Origin: Bact-08 sp964533215
GTDB lineage: Bacteria > Bacteroidota > Bacteroidia > Bacteroidales > UBA932
Reading direction: 5' to 3'
DNA length: 64,000 nucleotides
Assembly: GCA_964533215.1 (NCBI GenBank)
Contig: CAZHLJ010000001.1
Location: forward strand, 1,317,061 to 1,381,060
In this document: positions 25,113-34,728 of the stretch, piece by piece
How the letters are laid out: every line of letters starts with the position of its first letter
Position numbering within the stretch: the stretch's first letter is position 1
Notes under the pieces: generated by a model
What the model saw: the letters and a program-made list of their open reading frames with translations, nothing else
The model's database searches: none
Told to the model about the DNA's origin: nothing
Translations under genes and position numbers: made by a program

Positions 25113-26414
25113 ATGCAGAATCAAACATTATATCAAGAAGAGATTGAATTTATCTTTAAACAGTTTCCCTCTTTTCAAATAGTGGGCAAAATGGCTTACA
25201 AACCGGGCATTGAGACAATGAAGGAGTTTGATGAAGCTTTGGGCTATCCTCATAAAAAATTTTATACTATCCATATTGCTGGTACAAACGGCAAAGGTTC
25301 AGTCTCTCATATGCTTGCAGCTGTTTTACAGAAGGCGGGCGTTAAGGTGGGGCTCTACACATCTCCGCATCTTACAGATTTCAGAGAGAGGATTAAAATC
25401 AATGGTGAGATGATTTCCAAGGATGACGTGCTTGACTTTATCACTACATGGAAACCTTTTATGATGGAGAAAAAGCCATCTTTTTTTGAGATAACTACAG
25501 CCATGGCATTTGATTACTTTGCAAAACAGAATGTAGATGTTGCTGTTATAGAGACCGGGCTGGGAGGCAGGCTGGACTCAACGAATGTAATCACTCCTCT
25601 TTTGAGCATAATTACCAATATTGCTTTGGATCATTGTGAACATCTTGGATTCTCTCTTGGTGAGATAGCAAGGGAAAAGGCGGGTATAATAAAGCCTAAC
25701 GTTCCCGTTGTTGTTGGCGAGTATCTCAATGAGACCAGATATATCTTTGAACAGGTTGCAAAAGAGAATCAGTCTAAGATAGTTTTCGCTCAGGAGTCAA
25801 GGTTCAAGGAGGTTCTTGCATCTGACTATGATTTGGATCTCAAAGGTGATTATCAGACTCACAATATACGCACTGTGCTTACATCTTTGTCGTTGTTGTC
25901 TCAGAATGTCAAGTTCTCCAAATTGGTGGAGCAGGGGTGGAGCGATGAAAATATACGGACGGCGCTTAAGACTGCCGCAAAATTAACAGGGCTTAGAGGA
26001 AGATGGGAATCTCTTTCTGAAAATCCTCCGGTGATATGTGATACCGGACACAATGCCAATGGATTGAGAATTGTCTTTTCGCAGTTGCGCAGACAGAAGG
26101 CAGAAAGACTTTTTATAATTCTTGGGTTTGTTGCAGACAAGGATCTGGAAAAAATACTGGGCCTTATGCCAAAGAATGCCTACTACTATTTTACCAATGC
26201 AAAGATAGACAGAGCTTTGGATGCCAATGTGCTGGCAAAAAGGGCAATCTCCCTGGGATTTGAAGGTGAGGTGAAGACCTCTGTTGAGATGTCAATAAGG
26301 GATTATAAGAAAATTTACAGGGAAGGAGACCTGCTTTTTATAGGTGGTTCTACCTTCATTGTGGCGGAGGCAATAGATTTTTTTGAAAAAAACATGAATT
26401 TTTTTGCAAATTAA
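25113..26414 (+). CDS. folC: Bifunctional folylpolyglutamate/dihydrofolate synthase
   Basis: 433 residues. FolC adds glutamate to (dihydro)folate or dihydropteroate with ATP in the cytoplasm. Motifs are IHIAGTNGKGSVSHMLA (P-loop), the omega-loop region TSPHLTDFRERIKING, ETGLGGRLDSTN, NIALDHCEHLG and, in the Mur-ligase C-domain, ICDTGHNANGL. Length is normal. It is divergent from purL and followed by tRNA-Val. Confidence 0.96.
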   Translation: MQNQTLYQEEIEFIFKQFPSFQIVGKMAYKPGIETMKEFDEALGYPHKKFYTIHIAGTNGKGSVSHMLAAVLQKAGVKVGLYTSPHLTDFRERIKINGEMISKDDVLDFITTWKPFMMEKKPSFFEITTAMAFDYFAKQNVDVAVIETGLGGRLDSTNVITPLLSIITNIALDHCEHLGFSLGEIAREKAGIIKPNVPVVVGEYLNETRYIFEQVAKENQSKIVFAQESRFKEVLASDYDLDLKGDYQTHNIRTVLTSLSLLSQNVKFSKLVEQGWSDENIRTALKTAAKLTGLRGRWESLSENPPVICDTGHNANGLRIVFSQLRRQKAERLFIILGFVADKDLEKILGLMPKNAYYYFTNAKIDRALDANVLAKRAISLGFEGEVKTSVEMSIRDYKKIYREGDLLFIGGSTFIVAEAIDFFEKNMNFFAN

Positions 26415-26433
26415 AAAAATGAAGATATCTTTG
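26404..26433 (+). promoter_or_regulatory. Promoter of tRNA-Val
   Basis: TTG at 26404-26406, a spacer of exactly 19 bases, and TATCTTTG at 26426-26433: the best match in the window to the Bacteroidetes -33/-7 pattern. It overlaps the folC 3' end and lies 30 bases before the tRNA. Confidence 0.7.
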
Positions 26434-26463
26434 CACTCCCAATCACAAAGAAAGGGCTTCAAA

Positions 26464-26538
26464 GGGAGCATAGCTCAGTTGGTTTAGAGCATCTGCCTTA
26501 CAAGCAGAGGGTCGGGGGTTCGACTCCCTCTACTCCCA
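26464..26538 (+). tRNA. tRNA-Val (anticodon TAC)
   Basis: 75 nt: acceptor GGGAGCA/TACTCCC, D stem GCTC/GAGC, anticodon stem TCTGC/GCAGA with loop CTTACAA (TAC), T arm GGGGG-TTCGACT-CCCTC, discriminator A. Position 6-67 is a C-A mismatch where a C-G pair would be expected; the rest folds normally. CCA is not encoded. Confidence 0.93.
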
Positions 26539-26541
26539 CAA

Positions 26542-26572
26542 AAAGCGACTACGAAAGTAGCCGCTTTTTTTT
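26542..26572 (+). terminator. Terminator after tRNA-Val
   Basis: AAAGCGACTAC pairs with GTAGCCGCTTT around a GAAA loop (one A-C mismatch), followed by a run of T residues. Confidence 0.8.
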
Positions 26573-26599
26573 CATATTTAAAATCAGATCGATAAGGGC

Positions 26600-27496
26600 A
26601 TGGAACAAAAAAAATCACGGGAAAATGTACAATGCTTTCATGCAAGAGTGAAGGAACCAGAAGAATTGATAGAGTTTTTGAGTATTCACTTTGCAGGTAA
26701 AAGCCGTAGTGGATTGAAATCCATGCTATCTAAAGGACAGATAAGTATTAATGGAAAGCCTCAAACCAAATTTAATTTTCCTCTTCAAACGGGAGATGAT
26801 GTTACATTTGGTCTCGGTAAACCAGTTTATGAATTCAGGCATCCTAAAATTAAAATAGTGTTTGAAGACAATGACTTGATCGTAATAGAGAAGTCTGAAG
26901 GCTTACTTGCTGTTGCTACCGATGGGGGAAGGGATGAAATGACCGCATTTGGCATTCTATCTGACTTTTTGAGACGAAAAGATCCCCGAAACCGCTTGTT
27001 CGTTGTGCATCGCATTGACAGGGAAACGTCCGGTTTAATTATGTACGCCAAAACCAGGAAGGCGCAGCTGACATTACAGGATAATTGGTATGAAAATGTA
27101 ACCGAAAGGGTTTATATCGCTGTTGTGGAAGGCGTTCCGGCAAAAGAAGAAGATACGATCTTTTCCTATCTGAGAGAAAGTAAGGCTTGCAAGGTTTATT
27201 CAAGCAAAATAAATAACGGAGGAAAAGAAGCTGTCACTCATTATCGTATTTTGCGCAAAAACAAACAATATGCAATGCTTAAGGTAGAACTTGATACAGG
27301 CAGGAAAAATCAAATTCGGGTACATATGCAAGAAATTGGGCATCCCATTATTGGAGACAAAAAGTATGGTGCAGGCATTTCTCCCATTGGGCGCATAGGG
27401 CTACACGCTGCCGTATTGGCATTTGTACACCCCATCACAGGAGAATCCATGCGTTTTGAAACATCCATCCCCCGTAAATTTTCGGGACTGTTTTAA
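26600..27496 (+). CDS. RluA-family pseudouridine synthase
   Basis: 298 residues. The enzyme converts uridine to pseudouridine in rRNA or tRNA. An S4 RNA-binding domain lies at about 18-75 (SGLKSMLSKGQISINGK). The RluA catalytic domain follows, with motif HRIDRETSGL (catalytic D140) and later LDTGRKNQIRVHMQEIGHPI and GDKKYG. The substrate site cannot be told from sequence. It stands alone between the tRNA-Val terminator and the peptidase gene. Confidence 0.9.
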   Translation: MEQKKSRENVQCFHARVKEPEELIEFLSIHFAGKSRSGLKSMLSKGQISINGKPQTKFNFPLQTGDDVTFGLGKPVYEFRHPKIKIVFEDNDLIVIEKSEGLLAVATDGGRDEMTAFGILSDFLRRKDPRNRLFVVHRIDRETSGLIMYAKTRKAQLTLQDNWYENVTERVYIAVVEGVPAKEEDTIFSYLRESKACKVYSSKINNGGKEAVTHYRILRKNKQYAMLKVELDTGRKNQIRVHMQEIGHPIIGDKKYGAGISPIGRIGLHAAVLAFVHPITGESMRFETSIPRKFSGLF

Positions 27497-27562
27497 AATC
27501 TTCTACTATTAAACTTATTGCTGTGAGTTTCGTCTAAATTTTCATAACCCAATTCACATATA

Positions 27563-30142
27563 ATGAAAAAATTGTTTCTAATATCTGTATCCTTAGTGTT
27601 TTTCAGTTTCTTACAAGCGCAGAACAAACCTTTGGACAAATCGGTCTTTGATACATGGAGATCCATTGAAAGCTTTTCTATCTCGGATAATGGCTCATGG
27701 AGTTTTACTCAGTACAAGAACAAGAAGGATGGCTTTATACTAGTGGTGAAAATGAAGGATAACTCTTTTACTGAAAGTATTGTCGGCGGGGAGTTCGTCA
27801 AATTCTTCAATAACCAGAAATCTGCTGTCTATAAGGTAAAAGATACCCTCTTTGCTGTTAAATTAAGCACTAAGGAATTTAATAAGCTTGGTATTTGCAA
27901 AAAGGTAGAGACAGATAATGGATCGCCATATCTTTCTTATTTCAAAGGTAAGACCCTTTTTATAAGGAATATCGAAAGTGGCAGATGTGATTCTATCCAG
28001 TCGGCAATTAAAAGTAGTTTTGTATATCCGAAAATGGCGGTTGCGATTATCAAAAGAGACAGCACAACCTCAATGATTGCGATCAATCTGAAGAATGATA
28101 ATAAGTTATGTGTTGATACAATATATTCTTGCGTAAACAGGTATATCACAGATTTTTCTTCTAACAGCAAAGGTAGCAGGATCTTATTCTTTTCTGCCAA
28201 GGATAGTCTGGCAGAGAGAGGTATTGAGACAATATCAGTTGAAACAAACGGCAAGGGATTCAGCCTCCTGAAGCTGGATGATAAAGTACTCCCTGAAGGT
28301 ATGTGCTTTAACTATAAAAAAGGGATTTCATTCTCATCTAATGAAAAATACCTGAAGTTTGAAATTACATCTGTACAACCGATAAAAAAAGAGGTCAAGA
28401 AGAAAGAGATGAAACCTGCTTTTGAATATGAAATCTGGAGATGGAGCGACACTCTTCTGCCAATTCAGAAGGAGAAGAACCAGATTGCCAGATCCAGCCT
28501 GAAATGTGTATACTACCCGGAGAGTGGGAAGTTTGTACAAGTGGCAAGCGGTCTTGGAGTATTTGTAATTCCTGATGAAAACTCGCAATTCGGATATGAA
28601 TTCAACGATGCTCCGTACCAGTTCAAATCTCTATGGAAATATCCTCTTCCAAAGGATATTCATTGTGTAAATATTGTCACTGGAGAGAAGAAGATTCTTT
28701 TGAAGGAGTTTGAGGGATCTTTTGCCTTCTCGTCCTCTTCGCCTCAGATTTTTACATATGAGCCAAAAGAGGAGGGTTGGTTTGTTACCGATATCAATAC
28801 ATTGAAAAAAACGAAATTGTCTTCAAAGTTGCCCTATCCTGTAAAGGTAGTTGACTTTGACGAACCACAATTGCCGGGCTCTTACGGACAAGCAGGAATG
28901 ACTGAAGATGGTAAATACTTTATTGTATATGATCAGTTTGATATATGGGCTCTGCCAATTTCAGGCAATGGTGAACCAATCTGTCTTACAAATGGGTTTG
29001 GAAGGAGAAACAATATAAGATTCAAAATATTAAGCGATACCGACAAGAGCACCAAATCTGAAAAGGTTAACCTTAAATCTACACTAATCCTTGAATCGGT
29101 CAATTTGGATAACAGATATGCTGGCTTTTATAGATTGGAGAAGGGGAAGAACCCTGTAAAACTGATAGAGGAGCCATGTAAATACTCTTTCGTTAAACCG
29201 CTGGGCAAAGACAAGTATATAATAAAGAGGGAGAGTTTTAAAGAGTCTCCAGATTTTTGGCTGGCTGACAATAATTTCAAGCCTGTTGAAAGGCTGACGG
29301 ATCTGAATGATCAGCACAAGGGATATAGCTTTGGCGATTCAAAAGTCATAACATGGAATGATTCTTCAGGAACAAAGCAGACAGGTATTCTTTATACACC
29401 GGAAAATTATGATCCATCTAAAAAATACCCTACCATTGTCTACTTTTACGAGACTATGAGTCAGGAGACATATCTCTTCTATCAGCCCGCTCCAACTACT
29501 TCAGAAATCAATCCTGCGATGTTTGTAAGCAGAGGTTATGTTGTGTTCATGCCGGATATTCACTATGAGATAGGCTGGCCAGGAAAATGCTGTGTAAATG
29601 CAGTTGTCAGTGGTACAAAACATTTGATAGACTCTGGAATAATCGATCCGAAAAGGGTTGGTGTAGAGGGTCACAGTTGGGGAGGATATCAGGTTGCTTT
29701 TCTGATAACCCAGACAAATCTGTTTACCTGTGCCTGTTCGGAGGCTGCTGTTGCGAACATGACATCGGCATATTCCGGAATACGTTCAGGAGCTGGTAAA
29801 CCAAGAATGTTCATGTATGAATGCTCTCAAAGCAGAATAGGAGGAAACTTGTGGGAGAAGCAGGAAAATTATATAAAGAACTCGCCCATTTTCTATCTTG
29901 ACCATGTGACTACCCCTCTATTATCAAGACATAGCGATGATGATGAGGCCGTTCCATATTCTCAGGGCCTGGAATTGTTCCTCGGTCTCAAGAGGCTTGG
30001 AAAAGAGGTGTGGATGTTCAACTATAAGGGTGACGGACACAATATAAGGAAGAGGGAGATTGCAGTTGACTGGACAAAGCGAATGGATGAATATTTTGAC
30101 TATTATCTGCTAGGAAAGAAAAGACCAGACTGGATGAGATAA
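27563..30142 (+). CDS. Secreted S9-family peptidase (prolyl oligopeptidase/DPP-like)
   Basis: 859 residues with a signal peptide (LVFFSFLQAQ). The N-terminal two thirds are a divergent beta-propeller. The C-terminal alpha/beta hydrolase has the nucleophile elbow GHSWGGY with catalytic S705, an Asp in RHSDDDEAVPYSQG and a His in GDGHNIRKRE, so the triad is complete. S9 enzymes cut short peptides, often after proline, in the periplasm or at the surface, and suit an amino-acid fermenter. Monocistronic by layout; no close partner gene. Confidence 0.92.
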   Translation: MKKLFLISVSLVFFSFLQAQNKPLDKSVFDTWRSIESFSISDNGSWSFTQYKNKKDGFILVVKMKDNSFTESIVGGEFVKFFNNQKSAVYKVKDTLFAVKLSTKEFNKLGICKKVETDNGSPYLSYFKGKTLFIRNIESGRCDSIQSAIKSSFVYPKMAVAIIKRDSTTSMIAINLKNDNKLCVDTIYSCVNRYITDFSSNSKGSRILFFSAKDSLAERGIETISVETNGKGFSLLKLDDKVLPEGMCFNYKKGISFSSNEKYLKFEITSVQPIKKEVKKKEMKPAFEYEIWRWSDTLLPIQKEKNQIARSSLKCVYYPESGKFVQVASGLGVFVIPDENSQFGYEFNDAPYQFKSLWKYPLPKDIHCVNIVTGEKKILLKEFEGSFAFSSSSPQIFTYEPKEEGWFVTDINTLKKTKLSSKLPYPVKVVDFDEPQLPGSYGQAGMTEDGKYFIVYDQFDIWALPISGNGEPICLTNGFGRRNNIRFKILSDTDKSTKSEKVNLKSTLILESVNLDNRYAGFYRLEKGKNPVKLIEEPCKYSFVKPLGKDKYIIKRESFKESPDFWLADNNFKPVERLTDLNDQHKGYSFGDSKVITWNDSSGTKQTGILYTPENYDPSKKYPTIVYFYETMSQETYLFYQPAPTTSEINPAMFVSRGYVVFMPDIHYEIGWPGKCCVNAVVSGTKHLIDSGIIDPKRVGVEGHSWGGYQVAFLITQTNLFTCACSEAAVANMTSAYSGIRSGAGKPRMFMYECSQSRIGGNLWEKQENYIKNSPIFYLDHVTTPLLSRHSDDDEAVPYSQGLELFLGLKRLGKEVWMFNYKGDGHNIRKREIAVDWTKRMDEYFDYYLLGKKRPDWMR

Positions 30143-30225
30143 TCCATAGGCTTGATATAGTATTTTGTTCAAAAATAAGCTATTTTTGTCATAATGATAG
30201 TTTTGAATAAAATAAACCTGCAGTA

Positions 30226-32262
30226 ATGAAAATTGATGTCTGGATAAAAAAGAATAGATTCTATATAAATATATTCATTGCTGCTTTTATCATAACCTTG
30301 CTTATACCAAACGAGGGCAAGTTTAAATATGAGTATACAAGGGGAAGGCCTTGGCTATATGAAACCTTGGTGGCTCCGGTTGATATTCCGATACTTAAAA
30401 GCGAAGCTGAACTAAAGGCTGAAAAAAATGCCAAGGCTGCTGATATCATACCATATTACAGATATCTGGACAAAATAAAAGGAGAGCAGATTGCAGCCCT
30501 CATGAATCTTTTGGATTCAGGCACCAACTCTGTACTTGTAAATAACATAAGAGCGTCAGTAGAAAAAATTTATGATAGAGGTCTTGTCAATGAATTTCCG
30601 GATACAAATCTTCTTGGCAAAGTAATTATAATCCAGAAAGGACCTGCAAGTTATGAGTCTCCCGCACTTGAGGTCTTTACAAGGAGAAGTGGTCTGGAGT
30701 TCATCAAAGAGAAAATATTGGAAGAGTTTCCTAATAAACTATATGTAAATGCAATAAGTGAATCCAAAATTGAACACTTACTTGTTCCTAATTTAATTAT
30801 TGACAATAACACAACTCAGCTTGCTCACAAGAGTGCCTTGAGTTACATATCTCCAACAAAAGGTATTCTCTATACAGGTCAGATGATTGTTTCAAAAGGA
30901 GAGACAATAACTGCAGACATTGAACAACTGTTGGATTCTTATAAAGCCGAATATGAGCTTAGCATGGGCTATTCGGGCAATCTGGCACTTCTTAAACTAG
31001 GTCATTTCCTTACAATAATGGGAGTTCTGGCTCTCTTTCTAATACTTCTTTATTTTCTGAAAAAGGAGATTCTTTTCGATCAGAACAAACTGAATTTCAT
31101 GTTGCTTCAGATGATTGTAATAGTTTTGGTGACGGTTGTCGTCAAAAAGATCAATCCTGAATATCTTTTTGTTGTACCATATTCTGTGATAGCACTCTAT
31201 ATCACATCGTTTTTTACATCCAAGATAGTGTTGCCACTCTACCTTCTATTCCTTCTTCCTGTTGTAATAATTGCGCAGAGCGGTTATGAGATATTTTTCA
31301 TGAATGCGTTGGCAGGTGGCGTTGTGATAGCTGGCTTCACAAGATGGAACAAAGGATGGCTGCAGTTTGTAAATTCCCTTGCGGTTTTTATAAGTCTGGC
31401 TCTATCCTATATATCATTCAGGCTTATCGAATATGGGTCGTTTACTGGAATAGATCCCTCTTACTTTATCTATTTCTTGTGGAACTCGCTTCTGATTGTT
31501 GCCTCATACCCTTTGATCTTTATTTTTGAAAAGATTTTCGGTCTTGTTTCAAACACTAAGCTAAGAGACCTTTCTGACGCTACATCGCCTCTTTTGCAGC
31601 AACTTTCAGATAAGGCTCCAGGGACATTCCAACATTCACTTCAGGTTGCGACATTAGCTGAAAGCGCTGCCAGAGAGATAGGTGCCTACGCACTGCTGGC
31701 AAGAGTCGGTGCTCTTTACCATGACGTCGGGAAAATGACCAACCCATTTCTGTTTATTGAAAACCAAAAGAACGGGGAGATTAACCATCACGATTCGCTC
31801 TCTTCAATGGAGAGTGCCTCTCTTGTAATACAACATGTGGAGGAGGGTGCAGAACTTGCAAGAAAAGCAAAGATACCTCAGATAGTAATCGATTTTATTC
31901 TGTCACATCACGGTCGGTCCAAGACAACCTACTTCTACAACCAGTTTGTAAATAGTGGGGGGGACCCTTCGAAAACCGAAGATTTCAGATATAAGGGCAT
32001 ACTGCCTAGATATAAGGAACAGGTGATTGTTATGATTGCAGATGCTGTTGAGGCAGCTTCAAGAACATTGAAGGATTATTCCGATGAGAGCATATCTTCT
32101 CTTGTAGACAAGATGGTAGATATGAGAGTGTCCGATAATCAACTGGTAGATGCGGAGATATCAATCAGGGAGATTTCCATAATCAAAGAGGTTTTCAAGC
32201 AAAAAATCTCACAGGTGCATCATTCCAGAATTGCTTACCCAGCTTTGAAGAACCAACGATAA
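30226..32262 (+). CDS. 7TM-HD family phosphodiesterase, PgpH/YqfF-like
   Basis: 678 residues. An N-terminal TM helix (15-34) is followed by an extracytoplasmic 7TMR-HDED domain (to about 260), with LLVPNLIIDNNTT and GILYTGQMIVSKGE typical of the family. Seven TM helices follow and then a cytoplasmic HD domain: FQHSLQVATLAESAA, H499-D500 in YHDVGKM, NHHDSLSSMESA, SHHGRSKTTYFY and DAVEAASRTL. Family members hydrolyse cyclic di-AMP, so this probably controls that messenger. Length is normal. The GH5 gene follows 18 bases later on the same strand. Confidence 0.92.
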   Translation: MKIDVWIKKNRFYINIFIAAFIITLLIPNEGKFKYEYTRGRPWLYETLVAPVDIPILKSEAELKAEKNAKAADIIPYYRYLDKIKGEQIAALMNLLDSGTNSVLVNNIRASVEKIYDRGLVNEFPDTNLLGKVIIIQKGPASYESPALEVFTRRSGLEFIKEKILEEFPNKLYVNAISESKIEHLLVPNLIIDNNTTQLAHKSALSYISPTKGILYTGQMIVSKGETITADIEQLLDSYKAEYELSMGYSGNLALLKLGHFLTIMGVLALFLILLYFLKKEILFDQNKLNFMLLQMIVIVLVTVVVKKINPEYLFVVPYSVIALYITSFFTSKIVLPLYLLFLLPVVIIAQSGYEIFFMNALAGGVVIAGFTRWNKGWLQFVNSLAVFISLALSYISFRLIEYGSFTGIDPSYFIYFLWNSLLIVASYPLIFIFEKIFGLVSNTKLRDLSDATSPLLQQLSDKAPGTFQHSLQVATLAESAAREIGAYALLARVGALYHDVGKMTNPFLFIENQKNGEINHHDSLSSMESASLVIQHVEEGAELARKAKIPQIVIDFILSHHGRSKTTYFYNQFVNSGGDPSKTEDFRYKGILPRYKEQVIVMIADAVEAASRTLKDYSDESISSLVDKMVDMRVSDNQLVDAEISIREISIIKEVFKQKISQVHHSRIAYPALKNQR

Positions 32263-32280
32263 ACTATAAATTCCGTATTT

Positions 32281-33570
32281 ATGAGAAATATAGTATTTCT
32301 TCTTTTACTTACGTGTGTATTTAACTCCTGTCAGCAGAAAATTTCCGGTAACAATATTATCTATGTTAAGGACGGGCATTTTATAAAGAATGGCAAACCC
32401 TATTATTTCATAGGCGCAAATTTATGGTATGGGTCCATTCTGGCCTCTGAAGGGACGGGCGGTGATACAGCAAGACTTTGTAGAGAGTTGGATATGCTTA
32501 AAAACATTGGTGTGGATAATCTTCGTGTCCTGGTAGGAGCCGATGGCGAAAACGGAGTTGGTTATAAGGTTGAACCTGCGCTGCAAGTTTCTCCGGGAGT
32601 ATATAATGACACACTGTTGCAGGGGTTGGATAGATTGTTGGCGGAACTTGGAAAGCGTGATATGAATGCGGTTTTGTATCTCAACAACTCATGGGATTGG
32701 TCGGGAGGATATTCTCAGTATCTTAAATGGACAGGCCATAAAAATGTGGCGGATTCAAATAAGGATAGCTGGGAAAATTATTGCGCTTATGTGACTCAGT
32801 TCCATGAAAGTGACAGTTGCAAGACACTTTTTGCCAACTATGTAAGAGATATAGTCTCCCGAAGAAACAGCATCACAGGTATTCCATATAAAGATGATCC
32901 GGCGATTTTCTCATGGCAGGTATCTAATGAGCCGCGTGCTTTTTCCGATAAAAATAAAGAGCTGTTTGCCAATTGGATTGGAGATGTGGCAAGGATGATA
33001 AAATCAATCGACCCCAATCACATGGTCTCAACAGGCAGTGAAGGCAAGTTCGGCTGTCAGACAGATATGGCTTTGTTTGAAAAGATACATTCATATCCTG
33101 AAATTGATTATCTGAATATCCATATCTGGCCTTATAACTGGCAGTGGATAACAAAGGAGAGTCTAACTGAGAATCTGGATTCAGCCATTAAACACACTAA
33201 GGAGTATCTGGAAGAGCATGGAATTGTTGCCAAAAAGCTAAAAAAACCACTTGTTGTTGAGGAGTTTGGTTATCCAAGAGAGAGCTTCCTTTTCTCGCCG
33301 GGATCTTCGGTTGCAAGCAGAGACTCATACTATGAGTTTGTGATGGGATTGTTGGCTGAGAGCGCAAAAAACAAAGATGTCCTGGCCGGGTGTAATTTCT
33401 GGGCATGGGGCGGATTTGCTCTACCAAATCCTGATAATCCTTTTTGGGTAAGAGGTGATGACTATTGTGGTGATCCAGCTCAGGAACCTCAAGGTCAGAA
33501 TTCCGTTTTTGCCAAAGACAGTTCTACACTGAAAATTATAAAGAGATACAATGGGTTATTGAGGAATTAG
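32281..33570 (+). CDS. GH5-type endo-beta-1,4-mannanase, lipoprotein
   Basis: 429 residues with a lipoprotein signal (LLLLTCVFNSC, Cys at about 16). The TIM-barrel domain begins HFIKNGKPYYFIGANLWYG, a hallmark of GH5_7 mannanases. The acid/base Glu is E217 in VSNEPRAF and the nucleophile is E328 (or E327) in VVEEFGYPRE. It should cut beta-mannan or galactomannan at the cell surface. The gene ends in a 4-base convergent overlap with galK. Galactose and mannose genes next to it (galK, GH92) suggest a small mannan-use set without a SusC/SusD pair. Confidence 0.9.
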   Translation: MRNIVFLLLLTCVFNSCQQKISGNNIIYVKDGHFIKNGKPYYFIGANLWYGSILASEGTGGDTARLCRELDMLKNIGVDNLRVLVGADGENGVGYKVEPALQVSPGVYNDTLLQGLDRLLAELGKRDMNAVLYLNNSWDWSGGYSQYLKWTGHKNVADSNKDSWENYCAYVTQFHESDSCKTLFANYVRDIVSRRNSITGIPYKDDPAIFSWQVSNEPRAFSDKNKELFANWIGDVARMIKSIDPNHMVSTGSEGKFGCQTDMALFEKIHSYPEIDYLNIHIWPYNWQWITKESLTENLDSAIKHTKEYLEEHGIVAKKLKKPLVVEEFGYPRESFLFSPGSSVASRDSYYEFVMGLLAESAKNKDVLAGCNFWAWGGFALPNPDNPFWVRGDDYCGDPAQEPQGQNSVFAKDSSTLKIIKRYNGLLRN

Positions 33571-34721
33571 AATTTTGAGTGTAATTCCCTTGCTCCATCT
33601 CCAATAGCCACCTCCATCACTCGGGGTATTTTTCTGAATGCAGAGTTATATCTTGCTGATACATTTTCGACCAAGGCATTGCAGGCATCTTTCTTAACCA
33701 GATTTATTGTACATCCTCCGAAACCGCCGCCCATCATCCTGGCTCCGATTACACCAGGGATTTCGGATGCTGCATCAACCAACGTATCCAGTTCCGGACA
33801 ACTTACATTATAAAGTGTCTTCAGGCCGTTGTGTGAATCATACATCAGCTTTCCGAATTTTTCATAGTCCCCTTTATCTAATGCCTCGCAAGCCGAAAGG
33901 ACTCTTGAGTTTTCTTCGATGACATACTTGCATCTTTTGTAAGTTGTTTCACAAAGTTCATCCTTATGTTCGTGCAAAAAATCAAGCGATAGATCCCTGA
34001 GCGATTTGATATTGGGATTTATCTTGCTAAGAATCTCGACACCTTTTTCACAGTCGTCTCTTCTCTGGTTGTATTCAGATGCTGCGAGTGAGTGCTTAAC
34101 CCGAGTATCTATCAATACGAGACAATATCCTTGAGGGTTGAAAGGCTTATATTTATATGTCAAAGATCTGCAATCCAGCAATAATGCACTCTCTTTCTTT
34201 CCAAACATAGATACAAACTGGTCCATTATGCCACATTTGACTCCAATGTATTCATGTTCGCACTGTTGCCCGATTTTAACAAGATCCAGCTCTGAAAATC
34301 CAAAATCAAAAATTGAGTTGATTGAGAATGAGAAGAGATTTTCCAATGCTGCCGATGATGACAGACCGGCACCAACAGGGATGTTTCCGCCAAATACGCA
34401 ATTAAAGCCATGAGGATTTTTGCCTCTCTGTCTCATAAGTTCTATTACTCCATAAATGTATTTTGCCCATTGTTCATCAGGTTTACATGCCCCGATTTTA
34501 AATTCAAGATACTGACTATAATCTATGGAATACAGCTTTACAGTATCAGAGTAGTTCTTTTGGATCATTCCGTATATTGAGTCTGTAATGGATGCGGGCA
34601 GTACGAAACAGTCGTTATAGTCTGTATGCTCTCCAATGAGATTGATTCGACCAGGTGCGCAAAAGAACCTACCTCGTGATGAAAATAGTTTTTCGAAATA
34701 ATGGCTTATAGTTTTCAGCAT
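33567..34721 (-). CDS. galK: Galactokinase
   Basis: 384 residues from the ATG at 34721. An in-frame ATG at 34772 would add 17 residues lying inside the GH92 gene with no family match. GalK phosphorylates alpha-galactose at C1 (Leloir pathway). Motifs are GRINLIGEHTDYND (galactose-binding), PVGAGLSSSAALE (GHMP ATP site) and MMGGGFGGCTINLV. It starts 7 bases after the GH92 stop, so the two are co-transcribed. Confidence 0.95.
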   Translation of the reverse strand: MLKTISHYFEKLFSSRGRFFCAPGRINLIGEHTDYNDCFVLPASITDSIYGMIQKNYSDTVKLYSIDYSQYLEFKIGACKPDEQWAKYIYGVIELMRQRGKNPHGFNCVFGGNIPVGAGLSSSAALENLFSFSINSIFDFGFSELDLVKIGQQCEHEYIGVKCGIMDQFVSMFGKKESALLLDCRSLTYKYKPFNPQGYCLVLIDTRVKHSLAASEYNQRRDDCEKGVEILSKINPNIKSLRDLSLDFLHEHKDELCETTYKRCKYVIEENSRVLSACEALDKGDYEKFGKLMYDSHNGLKTLYNVSCPELDTLVDAASEIPGVIGARMMGGGFGGCTINLVKKDACNALVENVSARYNSAFRKIPRVMEVAIGDGARELHSKF

Positions 34722-34728
34722 TTTATAA

